From CAJPPJ01 sp963536495 (GTDB lineage: Bacteria; Bacillota_I; Bacilli_A; RF39; UBA660), in contig CAUTAF010000008.1 of the NCBI GenBank assembly GCA_963536495.1, forward strand, positions 14,957 to 78,956: 64,000 nucleotides of DNA, in the 5' to 3' direction. Under the pieces are notes generated by a model. That model did no database searches, was not told the origin of the DNA, and was given only the letters and a program-made list of their open reading frames with translations. Every line of letters starts with the position of its first letter. The stretch's first letter is position 1. The translations under genes and the position numbers were made by a program. Shown in pieces: positions 16,018 through 24,333 of the stretch.

Positions 16018-16046
16018 ATTATACCATAAATTTTATAAAATTTCAA
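16018..16046 (-). promoter_or_regulatory. Promoter of the 50-aa ORF / AAA ATPase operon
   Basis: Minus strand TTGAAA (16041-16046), 17-bp spacer, extended -10 TGGTATAAT (core 16018-16023). Confidence 0.8.
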
Positions 16047-16053
16047 GTAAAAT

Positions 16054-16067
16054 AGACAATAATGTCT
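16054..16067. promoter_or_regulatory. GACAAT..TGTC palindrome upstream of the ATPase promoter (site 1)
   Basis: AGACAATAATGTCT lies 7 bp upstream of the -35. Sites 2 and 3 (24224 and 30855) have the same core and the same 7-bp distance, which points to a shared DNA-binding regulator. Confidence 0.55.
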
Positions 16068-16076
16068 ATAAATAAA

Positions 16077-16098
16077 AAAAGGACTTGCAAGTCCTTTT
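16077..16098. terminator. Bidirectional terminator after the 16134 gene
   Basis: Perfect palindrome: stem AAAAGGAC, loop TTGCAA, stem GTCCTTTT, followed by T-runs. It separates the 16134 gene from the ATPase promoter. Confidence 0.8.
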
Positions 16099-16133
16099 TG
16101 TTTTGTCCTTTTTGTTTTCGTCTTTTTTAATTA

Positions 16134-16682
16134 CTATTCATCAAACATATTGTTAAAGAATAGTAGTACCTTTTCACTAGATATTTTCTCAAATTTCTTA
16201 AATACTTTTGAATTTTTTATAATAATGTTTTCAAATTCTTCTTTAGTTATTTTAACTTCTCTTGCACTATGTAATACTTCATTTCTATCCTTATCAATTA
16301 ATACTACATTCTTTCCATAAGATAATATCTTATATCCTAATCTAAATCCTAACTTTTCTAATTCAACTTTATTTATCTTTACTTCTAACTTCTTATCAGC
16401 ATTTATAAAACAGTTTGCATAATCTCTTATTTTTACATCTTCCAATACTGATACATTATTTTCTAAAGCCTTATGGCTATAATAACTAATTCTCTTTCCT
16501 ATGTTTTCTCCATTAGGTTCATCAGTAGGGAAGAATAATTCTGTATCTCCTTGTATTAGATATAGTTTATATTGTATCGTTACAAATATATCTAGGAGTG
16601 TTTCACTATCATATTTAAAAAAATCATCAGGTTTAAAACTATCTACATATCCTAATCTGTAAAATTTTTCTGTATTTTCCAT
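16134..16682 (-). CDS. YRLGY-start family protein, copy 3
   Basis: The 182-residue product starts MENTEKFYRLGYVDSF and contains ITKEEFENIIIKNSKVF near the end, as do copies 1 and 2. The middle (KVELEKLGFRLGYKILSYGK) matches EELKRFGYRFEFEVTEYMK of the 13716 product. It follows the HTH gene at 16694 by 11 bp and is the last gene before the terminator. Function unknown. Confidence 0.8.
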   Translation of the reverse strand: MENTEKFYRLGYVDSFKPDDFFKYDSETLLDIFVTIQYKLYLIQGDTELFFPTDEPNGENIGKRISYYSHKALENNVSVLEDVKIRDYANCFINADKKLEVKINKVELEKLGFRLGYKILSYGKNVVLIDKDRNEVLHSAREVKITKEEFENIIIKNSKVFKKFEKISSEKVLLFFNNMFDE

Positions 16683-16693
16683 ATTCTCTCCTT

Positions 16694-17332
16694 TTATTCT
16701 TCTTCTAATATTTCATCAAATTCTTTGTCCACTTCATTTTCAACAAAATCATTTATTTTAAATCTTAAATAACTCATAAGTTCTTTTGCTATCAGAGTTT
16801 CGTTTATTTTTTTACCATTTTCTATATTTTCATTCAATTTAAAATTTATAAAACTTATGATTTCTTTTGTAACTTTATTTTCATCTAAACATTTACTTTT
16901 TTTGTAAGACTTACTTACTTTTTTTATATATTTTTTTATTTGAGTTTCTAGTTTCATATCATCTAAATCAGAGTATTCTTCATCTTCGTCAATCTCTTCT
17001 ATTTCATTTTTAAATATTTTGGCAATATCTAATCTCATTTTTTTTAAACATTCTTCTTTAAAATCATCTGTAAATTTTTCAGAATTTTCTTCAAAGACTT
17101 CTTCTAAAAGTTTTTCTGCTTTATTCTTAGAAATACCAAGAATATGTGCTGTTAAAAATAAAACAGAAAAAGGAATATTCAATGTACCTGTTTCATATTT
17201 TTTTACAGAAATCTCACTTCTCTCTATTTGTATAGCCAATTCTCTTTGACTAATTCCATAATTAGTTCTAATCTTTTTTAAAAACAATGCCTTAACATAA
17301 TTTAGGAAATAATCAATGTTTTTTTCTTCCAT
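16694..17332 (-). CDS. XRE-type HTH protein, family C copy 1
   Basis: The 212-residue product has an N-terminal helix-turn-helix (about residues 14-75: KKIRTNYGISQRELAIQIER, then SEISVKKYETGTLNIPF). The acidic, helical C-terminal half carries the family block LIAKELMSYLRFKINDFVE. That block is shared with 18054 and the broken copy at 17343. A DNA-binding regulator is likely; the acidic C-terminus may be an oligomerisation or partner domain. The broken paralog lies 10 bp upstream. Confidence 0.8.
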   Translation of the reverse strand: MEEKNIDYFLNYVKALFLKKIRTNYGISQRELAIQIERSEISVKKYETGTLNIPFSVLFLTAHILGISKNKAEKLLEEVFEENSEKFTDDFKEECLKKMRLDIAKIFKNEIEEIDEDEEYSDLDDMKLETQIKKYIKKVSKSYKKSKCLDENKVTKEIISFINFKLNENIENGKKINETLIAKELMSYLRFKINDFVENEVDKEFDEILEEE

Positions 17333-17342
17333 ATTTTCTCCT

Positions 17343-17633
17343 CTATACTTCTTCTAATATTTCTTCAAATGTTTCTTTTTCAATTACTTTTGAGTTTTCA
17401 TCTTCTTCAATAAAATTGTTTATTTTAAACCTTAAATAATTTATAATTTCTTTTGCAAGTAGTTTTTCGTCAATTTTTCTTATAATGTTTTTATTATTTT
17501 TTTCATATTTCTTTATATATGCTTTTATTTGTTCTTTTAATCTAATTATGTCTAAAGGTTTATATTCACTTTCTTCATCAATTTCATCTAATACATTTTC
17601 AAGAGTTTTTTCAACGAAATCTCTTACATACAT
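17343..17633 (-). pseudogene. C-terminal remnant of a third HTH family C gene, interrupted by an IS200/IS605 end
   Basis: The 96 residues from the first available ATG (MYVRDFVEKTLENVLDEIDE ...) match only the C-terminal half of the 16694 and 18054 products (LLAKEIINYLRFKINNFIEE against LIAKELMSYLRFKINDFVEN). The HTH half is missing: directly upstream lies the solo IS end at 17635-17916, then a short start-codon fragment (17967-18041) next to the intact paralog. The ATG lacks a clear ribosome binding site. I infer insertion-inactivation of a third tandem copy. Confidence 0.7.
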
Positions 17634-17634
17634 A

Positions 17635-17916
17635 AGTAGGAGATGAACTACTAAATATAATTTGTAAAATTATAAATTATATAGTATAATATACATAGAA
17701 CATTAGCAACTGAATATATGAAGTTAAGGCTAGTAATCAGTAGCCTTGTAAAATATTCACTGTATAGATATATTGTTATATATCAAATGAATAACCATAT
17801 TAAAAATAAATTATATCAGGGTAGGAACTATCCGAAGAGTTTGGTAAATATATATGGCTAGTAAAAGCATATACTTCCCAAAAAGCTCCCTCTTCTATAA
17901 GTGGGAGTAGTTCACC
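17635..17916 (+). mobile_element. Solo IS200/IS605-type element end with omega-RNA-like sequence, no transposase
   Basis: On the plus strand this region shows the familiar 3' end of TnpB-carrying elements: a hairpin GGCTAGTAATCAGTAGCC (17729-17746), the segment CAGGGTAGGAACTATCCG, GTTTGGTAAATATATATGGC, a final hairpin CTCCCTCTTCTATAAGTGGG and the terminal GTTCAC (17911-17916). No tnpA or tnpB remains. It resembles the omega (guide scaffold) RNA part of such elements, so it could still yield an orphan guide RNA. The left boundary is approximate. Confidence 0.65.
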
Positions 17917-17966
17917 TCTAAGAATTAATAAAAATAAAGAACTTTTACTTCTAAAAATTAATAAAG

Positions 17967-18041
17967 CTATATCTTTATGGGTGAAATTATAAATCTTTCT
18001 AATTTTTTTAAAAACTTAACATCTTTTTCCATTTCTTTCAT
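17967..18041 (-). pseudogene. Start-codon fragment of the interrupted HTH family C gene
   Basis: ATG at 18041 with a strong AAAGGAG site reads MKEMEKDVKFLKKLERF and stops at 17967. It sits 12 bp downstream of the intact HTH paralog, where a third tandem copy would begin, and just beyond the IS end. The reading is probably the residual 5' end of the broken gene, though similarity to the paralogs is weak over so few residues. Confidence 0.4.
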
Positions 18042-18053
18042 CTTTTTACTCCT

Positions 18054-18638
18054 TTATTCTTCTAATTCTTCGTCCTCTTCTTCAATATCAACAAAATTGT
18101 CTATTTTCCATTTTAAAAAACTCATAATTTCTTTTCCTATTAGAGTTTCATTTATTTTTTTACTGTTTTTACTATATTTTTTATGTTTTCTTACAAAAAT
18201 TTTTATTTGTTTTTCTAATTGCATTTCATCTAATTCATTATTTTCTGTATCTTCTTCAATTTCTTCAATTATGTTTTCAAAAATTCTTTCAATTTCCAAT
18301 TTCATTTTTTTAAAACTTTTTTCTTTTATTTCTATGGAAACATCTTCACTTTTTTCAATAATTTCATTCAAATAAGTTTCAATTTCTTTTCTTGAAATCT
18401 TTAATATATGAACAGTTAGAAATATTACTGAAAAAGGAATAGGAATAATTGCTGTTTCATATTTTCTAACTGAAACCTCACTTCTATCTATTAATGTAGC
18501 CATTTCTCTTTGAGTAAACCCATATTCAGTTCTCATCTTTTTTAAAAGTAATCCTTTTACAGAATTAACAAAATTTAAAATATTTTCTTTTGTATTTTCT
18601 TTCATAACATTCTCTCCTTTATTAATCCTCATCATCAT
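18054..18638 (-). CDS. XRE-type HTH protein, family C copy 2
   Basis: The 194-residue product has an HTH (KKMRTEYGFTQREMATLIDR, SEVSVRKYETAIIPIPFSV, about residues 30-80) and an acidic helical C-terminus with LIGKEIMSFLKWKIDNFV. It closely parallels the 16694 product. The listed start has an upstream 10-residue stretch; an internal ATG (MKENTKENILNFVN) with AGGAGAG before it may be the true start. It overlaps the 18622 gene by 17 bp. Likely a transcription regulator. Confidence 0.8.
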   Translation of the reverse strand: MMMRINKGENVMKENTKENILNFVNSVKGLLLKKMRTEYGFTQREMATLIDRSEVSVRKYETAIIPIPFSVIFLTVHILKISRKEIETYLNEIIEKSEDVSIEIKEKSFKKMKLEIERIFENIIEEIEEDTENNELDEMQLEKQIKIFVRKHKKYSKNSKKINETLIGKEIMSFLKWKIDNFVDIEEEDEELEE

Positions 18639-19392
18639 AATCGTAATAATTTCTATTAGCTTTTTCTTTTTCTATTTGAATTTCTTTTTCTATATCTTTT
18701 TCAATATTAGCAAGTGATTTAATTTCATAAGGTTTTATAATACATTCATTTATTTCGTTTTTTAAATTGTCGTATATCTTTTTTGAAATCAAATCTATAT
18801 TTTTTTCATTTAAAACCTTTAAATCATAATTCATCATCAATCTAACCAAACTTTTATAATTCGTTTTTATATCTTCAACAATTTCTAAGTCTATATTTTT
18901 ACTTTGAATAGTTCCTATATTTTTATTAATTAAATTAGGAAGAACAGGAATTGAAAATAATCCATTTTTTAAATCTCTTACCTTTACAATTTCCAAGTAA
19001 AAGTAGGTTTTTGAACCATAATAAAATTCATAACCTTTATAGATGTATAATTTATAAAAGTATAGTACATCATATTTAGATTTATCATTAGCTTTTTCAT
19101 TGTTACTTTCATTATTCTTTTTATCATTCTTTTGAATAACTTTTTCATAAGCTAAGGTATCTAAGAAATTTCTTTTAAAGGCTTTTTCATTAGTGTTAAG
19201 ATATTTCAAGTTATTATTGTTTAAATCTTCTCCATCTATTTTATTTGTGAAAATTCTTAATCCAATAAAATTATTTTCAACAACAGGATTATTCTCAGCT
19301 TTATTTTCTTTATTTGTTTTGTGAAACACTTTTTCAAGTTGTATCGTATTTATTTTTTCATCTTCTAAATCTTCAATATTAAATTCTTTCAT
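18622..19392 (-). CDS. Family D protein (VRDLKNGLF motif), copy 1
   Basis: The 256-residue product has an Asn/Lys-rich N-terminal third and a C-terminal domain shared with the next gene upstream: YFYLEIVKVRDLKNGLFSIP and IIKPYEIKSLANIEKDIEKE match CIQLQMIEVKDLKNGLYFIG and QITPYEVKGFNTLEEDLGK. The downstream HTH gene is coupled to it (overlap 17 bp). No known family. Confidence 0.8.
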   Translation of the reverse strand: MKEFNIEDLEDEKINTIQLEKVFHKTNKENKAENNPVVENNFIGLRIFTNKIDGEDLNNNNLKYLNTNEKAFKRNFLDTLAYEKVIQKNDKKNNESNNEKANDKSKYDVLYFYKLYIYKGYEFYYGSKTYFYLEIVKVRDLKNGLFSIPVLPNLINKNIGTIQSKNIDLEIVEDIKTNYKSLVRLMMNYDLKVLNEKNIDLISKKIYDNLKNEINECIIKPYEIKSLANIEKDIEKEIQIEKEKANRNYYDYDDED

Positions 19393-19425
19393 TTTTTTAT
19401 CTTTCCTTTCATCTCAAAATTTTAA

Positions 19426-20118
19426 TTATTGTTTTATTAATTTTCCTAAATCTTCTTCTAAAGTATTAAAGCCTTTTACTTCATAAGGTGTTATTTGATA
19501 TTCTTCAAATCCTAATTCTTTAATTATATTAATTAATTCTTTTTTTATTTCGTCTTTTTTATCTATGCTGTACACCTTATACTTATTAGTTTTCAAAAAT
19601 TCAAGTAATTTTTCATAATTAAATTCTTTTCCTAAATATGTTTCAGAGTTTAATTCGTAAAACTTTTCATCTATTTTTTTATTATCAATGTATGCTCCTA
19701 TAAAATATAAACCATTTTTTAAATCTTTTACTTCTATCATTTGTAATTGGATACAATATATGTTTTTACCATTTATATCTTCGCTCTTTTTTATAATTAT
19801 ACGATATAGCTTTTTCCAATCTTCTTTATCTTCATTAAAAAGAGAATAAAGGTTATTATGATAAACTTCTTTATTCATATAATAATTTATTTTATTTTTT
19901 ATTTTTTCAAAATTAGAAGTTAGATTTTTTAAATCATCATTGTTAAGAATTTGATTTATTTTTTTTATATTCACTTCAATTCCTTGTTTTACTTCTACTC
20001 TATCTGACATATCCTTATAAGTATAAGTTAGTGGACTGATTGTTACTCTTTGCAATTCTAAATTAACAACTTCTTTATCAGTTATTTTATAAGTTTTCAT
20101 TTTCTGCTCCTTTTTCAA
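19426..20118 (-). CDS. Family D protein (VKDLKNGLY motif), copy 2
   Basis: The 230-residue product is a paralog of the 18622 product, 33 bp away, without the long low-complexity stretch. The conserved core lies around residues 120-145 and the PYEVKGFNTLEEDL block near the end. It overlaps the upstream 77-aa gene by 32 bp. Function unknown. Confidence 0.8.
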   Translation of the reverse strand: MKKEQKMKTYKITDKEVVNLELQRVTISPLTYTYKDMSDRVEVKQGIEVNIKKINQILNNDDLKNLTSNFEKIKNKINYYMNKEVYHNNLYSLFNEDKEDWKKLYRIIIKKSEDINGKNIYCIQLQMIEVKDLKNGLYFIGAYIDNKKIDEKFYELNSETYLGKEFNYEKLLEFLKTNKYKVYSIDKKDEIKKELINIIKELGFEEYQITPYEVKGFNTLEEDLGKLIKQ

Positions 20119-20320
20119 GTTCTTCTTTTCTTTCTTTCAAATCTTTTACTTCAAATCCATTATCACTTTCTTTTAAAAAATCATTTTTTGATTTAGGGTA
20201 AACTAAAATATTATATTTCTTTTTAGTTTTTTTTATTTTTAATAAGTTTTCTACTTCTTTTTGTTCTTTCTTTGATAAAGGTTTACTCATTATATAATCA
20301 TAATCTATCATAATATTCAC
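20087..20320 (-). CDS. Hypothetical protein, 77 aa
   Basis: A small Lys/Glu-rich protein (MNIMIDYDYIMSKPLSKKEQ ...). Its C-terminus contains GFEVKDLKERKEELEKG, faintly echoing the VKDLKNGL motif of the family D genes it overlaps. It overlaps the next gene by 32 bp and lies 7 bp after the 20328 gene. No family recognised. Confidence 0.7.
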   Translation of the reverse strand: MNIMIDYDYIMSKPLSKKEQKEVENLLKIKKTKKKYNILVYPKSKNDFLKESDNGFEVKDLKERKEELEKGAENENL

Positions 20321-20327
20321 TCCCCAT

Positions 20328-20744
20328 TCATTGATTTTTTATACAACAATATATGAAATCAAATTCATTTTCTTCTTCATCATCACTTTCTATTTGATAT
20401 TTATAATTCATCTGAAAAGCTATCATTAGATAATTCACTTGATTTTCAATAATTTTCTTCTTTTCAACTATTAAAGGATTTTGTATTAATTTGTTTTTGA
20501 AGTTATTCTTAAAAACCTTTTTTATTTTTGAAATCGTCAAATCCCAATTTCCTATATCAAATACATCATACCAAATTTCGTTAGCATTTACATTATTCTC
20601 TGTCTTTATAACTACTGAAAAATTATCTATATTATCTTTTAAATAAGTTATATATCTTTTTATTTTCTTTTGAGTAGATATATGATAGTTATATTTTCTA
20701 ATAAATTTATTATTTCTTTTCAATGTTATCTCCTGTATCATCAT
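20328..20744 (-). CDS. Hypothetical protein, 138 aa
   Basis: A mixed alpha/beta soluble protein with a basic N-terminal half (RNNKFIRKYNYHISTQKKIK), an aromatic strand EIWYDVFDIGNWDLTI, and an acidic stretch (DDEEENEFDF) before a Cys-Cys end. It overlaps the upstream 85-aa gene by 35 bp, so translation is probably coupled. No family recognised. Confidence 0.75.
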   Translation of the reverse strand: MMIQEITLKRNNKFIRKYNYHISTQKKIKRYITYLKDNIDNFSVVIKTENNVNANEIWYDVFDIGNWDLTISKIKKVFKNNFKNKLIQNPLIVEKKKIIENQVNYLMIAFQMNYKYQIESDDEEENEFDFIYCCIKNQ

Positions 20745-20967
20745 AAAAAGCTACTAATTCACAATTATATTCAAGAATTTGTTTGATAACTTCATCTAGG
20801 TTGTTCCCACTTTCTATATGATTTCTTTGTTGTTTTTTAGTCAATTTATCAAAAAAGGGATAATCTATTTCAAAATCATCAAGTTCTTTATTATAATAAT
20901 AAATTTGATATAAAATATCTCCATTTTTATTTTTTATCTTATCTATTTGTACTTTTAACTTTTCCAT
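20710..20967 (-). CDS. Hypothetical protein, 85 aa
   Basis: A small acidic protein beginning MEKLKVQIDKIKNKNGDILY, with strand-turn-strand features and the helix EVIKQILEYNCELVAFYDD. It sits in a run of five small genes with overlaps or short gaps. No motif recognised. Confidence 0.7.
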   Translation of the reverse strand: MEKLKVQIDKIKNKNGDILYQIYYYNKELDDFEIDYPFFDKLTKKQQRNHIESGNNLDEVIKQILEYNCELVAFYDDTGDNIEKK

Positions 20968-20996
20968 ATTATCCCCTTTCCTTATAAAATTAAGCC

Positions 20997-21275
20997 TTAT
21001 CTTTTTAATTTTTCAACTTCTTCGTCCTCATCAAATTCTTCAAGAAAAATTTTATCTTTTTCATCTATAATTTCAGAATTTGTATTCTCTGATTTTTCAA
21101 TTTTTTTATTTTTATCATTAGTAAAATTGTTATTAAGGTTTTCATCAATTTCTTTAATGGTAGTATAAAACAAAATATTTATTTTTTTTGGAAAATGATT
21201 TTTTGTTTCACTTTCTAATTGCTTTCGTTTTTCTTCTTGTAATTCACTACTCACAATATCATTCCAATCTTTCAT
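20997..21275 (-). CDS. Hypothetical protein, 92 aa
   Basis: A charged, low-complexity protein with an N-terminal helix (MKDWNDIVSSELQEEKRKQL), a short hydrophobic strand KINILFYTTI and an acidic tail. The same KxxILxY strand occurs in the 77-aa product at 20087 (KYNILVYPKS). Eight base pairs downstream of the 21283 gene. Function unknown. Confidence 0.7.
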   Translation of the reverse strand: MKDWNDIVSSELQEEKRKQLESETKNHFPKKINILFYTTIKEIDENLNNNFTNDKNKKIEKSENTNSEIIDEKDKIFLEEFDEDEEVEKLKR

Positions 21276-21282
21276 AACTTAA

Positions 21283-21549
21283 TCACTTTTTCCTTTGTAA
21301 TAATTTTTCAATTTTTTCCATTTTCTTTTCACTTTCTTTTTTTAAAACTTTATCCACTTTCTTGGCATATTTACCTATAAAAGTTTCTAAATCTATATGA
21401 AACTGTTTCTTATCTTTTTCACTTAGTTTATCATATAAAGGACATAACAGTTCGATAATATGATTTTTCTTTTGTAATTCCTGTATGTGATTATAAACAA
21501 GCGTTGATTTGATATATTCTTCACTGAATAAATCTAAATTTCTTTCCAT
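21283..21549 (-). CDS. Hypothetical protein, 88 aa, helical
   Basis: Predicted entirely helical. A central amphipathic region (LLCPLYDKLSEKDKKQFHID) is followed by a basic coiled-coil-like tail. There are no membrane segments and no recognised motif. Part of the tight small-gene run. Confidence 0.7.
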   Translation of the reverse strand: MERNLDLFSEEYIKSTLVYNHIQELQKKNHIIELLCPLYDKLSEKDKKQFHIDLETFIGKYAKKVDKVLKKESEKKMEKIEKLLQRKK

Positions 21550-21559
21550 TTTTTTCTCC

Positions 21560-21811
21560 TTAATTTAATTTTTTTTCTATACTCTCTACTTTTTCTTTTT
21601 CAATATTTAATAGTTCTTGATTTTTTGTTTTATAAGAATATCCAAACATTATTACAAATATAAATATTATAAGAAAAATAACCCCATTTATTAGATTTTT
21701 TAGTTCTGGCTCATTTGAAAGTATTATTATTGATAATAATGTAATGATAAAAAATAACCCACCTACTGCCATAATGCAATAACCTATCATTATTTTACTT
21801 GATAAATCCAT
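21560..21811 (-). CDS. Small two-TM membrane protein, 83 aa
   Basis: Two strongly hydrophobic segments (about residues 9-30 and 40-58) are joined by a short polar loop and followed by a charged cytoplasmic helix. This layout resembles holin-like or other tiny membrane proteins, but no family is evident. Lies 10-12 bp from both neighbours. Confidence 0.7.
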   Translation of the reverse strand: MDLSSKIMIGYCIMAVGGLFFIITLLSIIILSNEPELKNLINGVIFLIIFIFVIMFGYSYKTKNQELLNIEKEKVESIEKKLN

Positions 21812-21822
21812 TTTTCCCCCTT

Positions 21823-22212
21823 TTAGAAAAGTGTTCCCTCAGTTGAAGTAGCTTTTAAAAACTCTTCTAAATATTTTTTCTTTTCTTCTACTCTCTTTTC
21901 CCAATGCTTTATACTACTTTTGTTTTCTTTTTTAGTATTTCTTGCAACCTGTTCTATACAATATTTTAAACTATCTTCTAAATTGTATATATCATCTTCA
22001 ATTCTTCTAGTTGCCTCTCCAAAATTTCTATGCTTTCTAGCTTGATTTTTTATAAAGAATTTATGCTTTGTATTGACAGATATATTAGTGCCATTTACTT
22101 CATATATTCCATTATCATCTACAACACATTCTTTACAATAGAATTTATTATGTATTTCATAAAAATCTTCATTATCATTTATTATCCCTTTACAATGTTC
22201 ACAAAATAACAT
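21823..22212 (-). CDS. Zinc-ribbon protein with coiled-coil tail, 129 aa
   Basis: The N-terminus has two CxxC knuckles (CEHCKG at 4-9 and CKEC at 26-29) spaced as in LIM-type or rubredoxin-like zinc ribbons. A helical, basic region follows. Zinc binding is likely; whether it binds nucleic acid is unknown. It follows the 22234 gene by 21 bp. Confidence 0.75.
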   Translation of the reverse strand: MLFCEHCKGIINDNEDFYEIHNKFYCKECVVDDNGIYEVNGTNISVNTKHKFFIKNQARKHRNFGEATRRIEDDIYNLEDSLKYCIEQVARNTKKENKSSIKHWEKRVEEKKKYLEEFLKATSTEGTLF

Positions 22213-22233
22213 TATTTATCATCTCCATTTCAT

Positions 22234-22542
22234 CTATTTAACAAGGTATATATCACTACAAAAACTTTTCCCATTTTCATATAAAGTTAAATCAACATAA
22301 TCATTTTCTTTAAAGTTGAAAATAAGTTCATCTTTAAAGTTTATTCCCCACTTTTGAGTTACAATTTCTTTTCCTTGTTTTATAATAAGTAAAGGTACTG
22401 TACAATAGTGGTTGACATCTATATAAGGACATTTTTTGCCAATATTTTCTTTATAGATAGTCCATAATTCATCTTTCGACATTCTTTTAAGTTCTTTTGT
22501 TTTAATAACTTTGGCACTTTTAGGTAATTTAATAGTTTCCAT
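22234..22542 (-). CDS. Hypothetical protein, 102 aa
   Basis: A small beta-rich protein (METIKLPKSAKVIKTKELKR ... DYVDLTLYENGKSFCSDIYL) with no motif I know. It lies between the RNase HI-like gene and the zinc-ribbon gene with gaps of 33 and 21 bp, so it probably shares their transcript. Confidence 0.7.
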   Translation of the reverse strand: METIKLPKSAKVIKTKELKRMSKDELWTIYKENIGKKCPYIDVNHYCTVPLLIIKQGKEIVTQKWGINFKDELIFNFKENDYVDLTLYENGKSFCSDIYLVK

Positions 22543-22575
22543 TATTCTTTTCCTCTTTCATTTTTTGTATATTTT

Positions 22576-23559
22576 TTAATCTTCTAATTTTTTAATAACT
22601 TCATTAAGAAAACTTTCATCTTTCTTTCCTACTGAATTTCCTTTATCAATCTTATCATAGATTTTCTTTAGTCTTTCATATTCATCAATAGTAATATGTT
22701 TTGAGTTCTTTCCTACAAATTTACAATTACTTGGTTTTCTATGCTTTCCAAAATCAGCTGGATTTATTTCACCATAAATATGTTTTACTACACCACCTAA
22801 TTTTTCAAATTCTTGTCTTTTCTTATATAGTGCATATACTGTTTCTATATCGTATTCTGTCTTTAAACTTCCTAAACCTTTACTCCAATTTTGGATAACA
22901 TCTTCATTATCTGAATATAAAACCTTAGCACCTGTTCTTATAGCAATTTCTAATCCAAAATACATAGCGATAGCCTCTGCATATTGAATTTCATTATCTT
23001 TTCCATAATTATTTAAAACTATACAATCATCTTCTTCTTTCCAATCTTTTTTTCTTAAAAAATATTGAAATACTTCATATTCACTTTTATCTTCCTTGAA
23101 AATATCAAATAAAAGTTTTCCTTTAGAATTTGTTACTTTTATCGCTTTATACAAAGAAATGTAATCTCCTGCGTCGCAATAAATAGCATTTTCATCTAAG
23201 TGTATTTTTAAATTCAAATAATTTTTAATTGCTTTAAATTCGTCAAGTGTTAGTCTATGTTCTTCACTAATTTCAGTTTCATCTTTATTAGTTAAGGCTA
23301 AATTAACTTTTATTTGTACTTTTTTCTTTAACTTATCTTGTTCTTGTTTGAAAAGTTCTTCAACTTTATCTTGTGATATATTTCCATAATGTTCTAAATA
23401 TATTTGTGCTTTTCTTTCACAATCAAATATACTTTGACGACAAGGTACTTTTTTAAAACCCTTAAATTTTTCTTTTAGCATTTTTTTATTGCCTTTATGT
23501 ATATATCCTTTATTTGTATTACCTAAAACATAAATAGCACGATATTTCTCATCACTCAT
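22576..23559 (-). CDS. RNase HI-like protein
   Basis: The 327-residue product has an RNase H fold with the full acidic set: D129 in IYCDAGDY, E195 in YAEAIAMYFGLEIA, D217 in LYSDNEDVIQNW and D269 in NPADFGKH. Such enzymes cut the RNA strand of RNA-DNA hybrids. The N-terminal 65 residues (KGFKKVPCRQSIFDCERKAQ) loosely recall the viroplasmin-type hybrid-binding domain found in front of many RNases HI, with a linker between. It starts the gene run after 23593. The catalytic call is good; a plasmid role (primer removal, defence) is inference. Confidence 0.8.
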   Translation of the reverse strand: MSDEKYRAIYVLGNTNKGYIHKGNKKMLKEKFKGFKKVPCRQSIFDCERKAQIYLEHYGNISQDKVEELFKQEQDKLKKKVQIKVNLALTNKDETEISEEHRLTLDEFKAIKNYLNLKIHLDENAIYCDAGDYISLYKAIKVTNSKGKLLFDIFKEDKSEYEVFQYFLRKKDWKEEDDCIVLNNYGKDNEIQYAEAIAMYFGLEIAIRTGAKVLYSDNEDVIQNWSKGLGSLKTEYDIETVYALYKKRQEFEKLGGVVKHIYGEINPADFGKHRKPSNCKFVGKNSKHITIDEYERLKKIYDKIDKGNSVGKKDESFLNEVIKKLED

Positions 23560-23592
23560 TTTTAAACCCCCTTTCTTTTAGTTTTTTAATTT

Positions 23593-24150
23593 TTAAAATC
23601 TATTAAAGATAAATTGTCCATTGTCAACCAGTTTTTGTAAATTGCTTTTACAATTATCTTTCTTTTCATCTGAAATTTCTTCTGAAAAAACTTTTGCTAC
23701 TTCTTCTTCTTTAACTTCTTCTTTAACTTCTTCTTCCTCTTCTACTTTATTTTGTTCTTCTGTTTTATCTTCTTCTTTTGCTAATTCTATTATTTTATCT
23801 TTTAAAGTCTTCGTTTTTTCAACTTTTTTTACTCTTTCTTCAACTGAAAACATATCTTTGTTTTTAATTCTCTTAATTTCTTTATCAAAAGCATTATTTA
23901 AAATACCTATCATTGCCATTACATTATCAAAAGTTGCTCCATTAAAATATTCATCTAGCTTTTCATAAAAATTTTCTTTTACTTCTAATTTTTCTTTGAT
24001 ACCTAAAACAATGTCTTTAGTATCTTCAAGACTTTCTAAAAAACTTTCAATTTCTTTAGTAGAAACTCCAAAAGGAATATTCGTAAATTCACTTCTAATT
24101 TCTATTAAATTCTTTTCTAATTTCTTGTAATCAATTTTTTTCTCTAACAT
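23593..24150 (-). CDS. Acidic coiled-coil protein, 185 aa
   Basis: A mostly helical protein. The first 100 residues hold several amphipathic helices; residues 115-165 are a low-complexity run of E, K and V that almost certainly forms a coiled coil or disordered acidic tail. It is the first gene after the 24188 promoter, which carries the GACAAT..TGTC palindrome. Function unknown. Confidence 0.75.
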   Translation of the reverse strand: MLEKKIDYKKLEKNLIEIRSEFTNIPFGVSTKEIESFLESLEDTKDIVLGIKEKLEVKENFYEKLDEYFNGATFDNVMAMIGILNNAFDKEIKRIKNKDMFSVEERVKKVEKTKTLKDKIIELAKEEDKTEEQNKVEEEEEVKEEVKEEEVAKVFSEEISDEKKDNCKSNLQKLVDNGQFIFNRF

Positions 24151-24187
24151 AAATTTTACCTACCTTTCATCTAAATTTTATATCTAT

Positions 24188-24216
24188 ATTATACCATATA
24201 AGTTATAAAAAATCAA
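24188..24216 (-). promoter_or_regulatory. Promoter of the 23593 operon
   Basis: Minus strand TTGATT (24211-24216), 17-bp spacer, extended -10 TGGTATAAT (core 24188-24193), 38 bp upstream of the ATG at 24150. Confidence 0.8.
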
Positions 24217-24223
24217 GTATTTT

Positions 24224-24237
24224 GGACAATGTTGTCC
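24224..24237. promoter_or_regulatory. GGACAATGTTGTCC palindrome (site 2)
   Basis: A perfect palindrome 7 bp upstream of the -35. It has the same core and spacing as sites 16054 and 30855. Confidence 0.6.
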
Positions 24238-24287
24238 TTATAATATTATATTTATTATAAATGTTTTCTATTAATATATTATATGAT

Positions 24288-24316
24288 AAAAGGCTAGTTA
24301 TTTCTAACTAACCTTT
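24288..24316 (-). terminator. Terminator after the 59-aa membrane ORF
   Basis: AAAGGCTAGTTA pairs with TAACTAACCTTT (one mismatch) around a 4-nt loop; the minus-strand 3' side is T-rich. It lies 18 bp past the stop at 24334. Confidence 0.6.
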
Positions 24317-24333
24317 ACTTTTTATTTATATTT

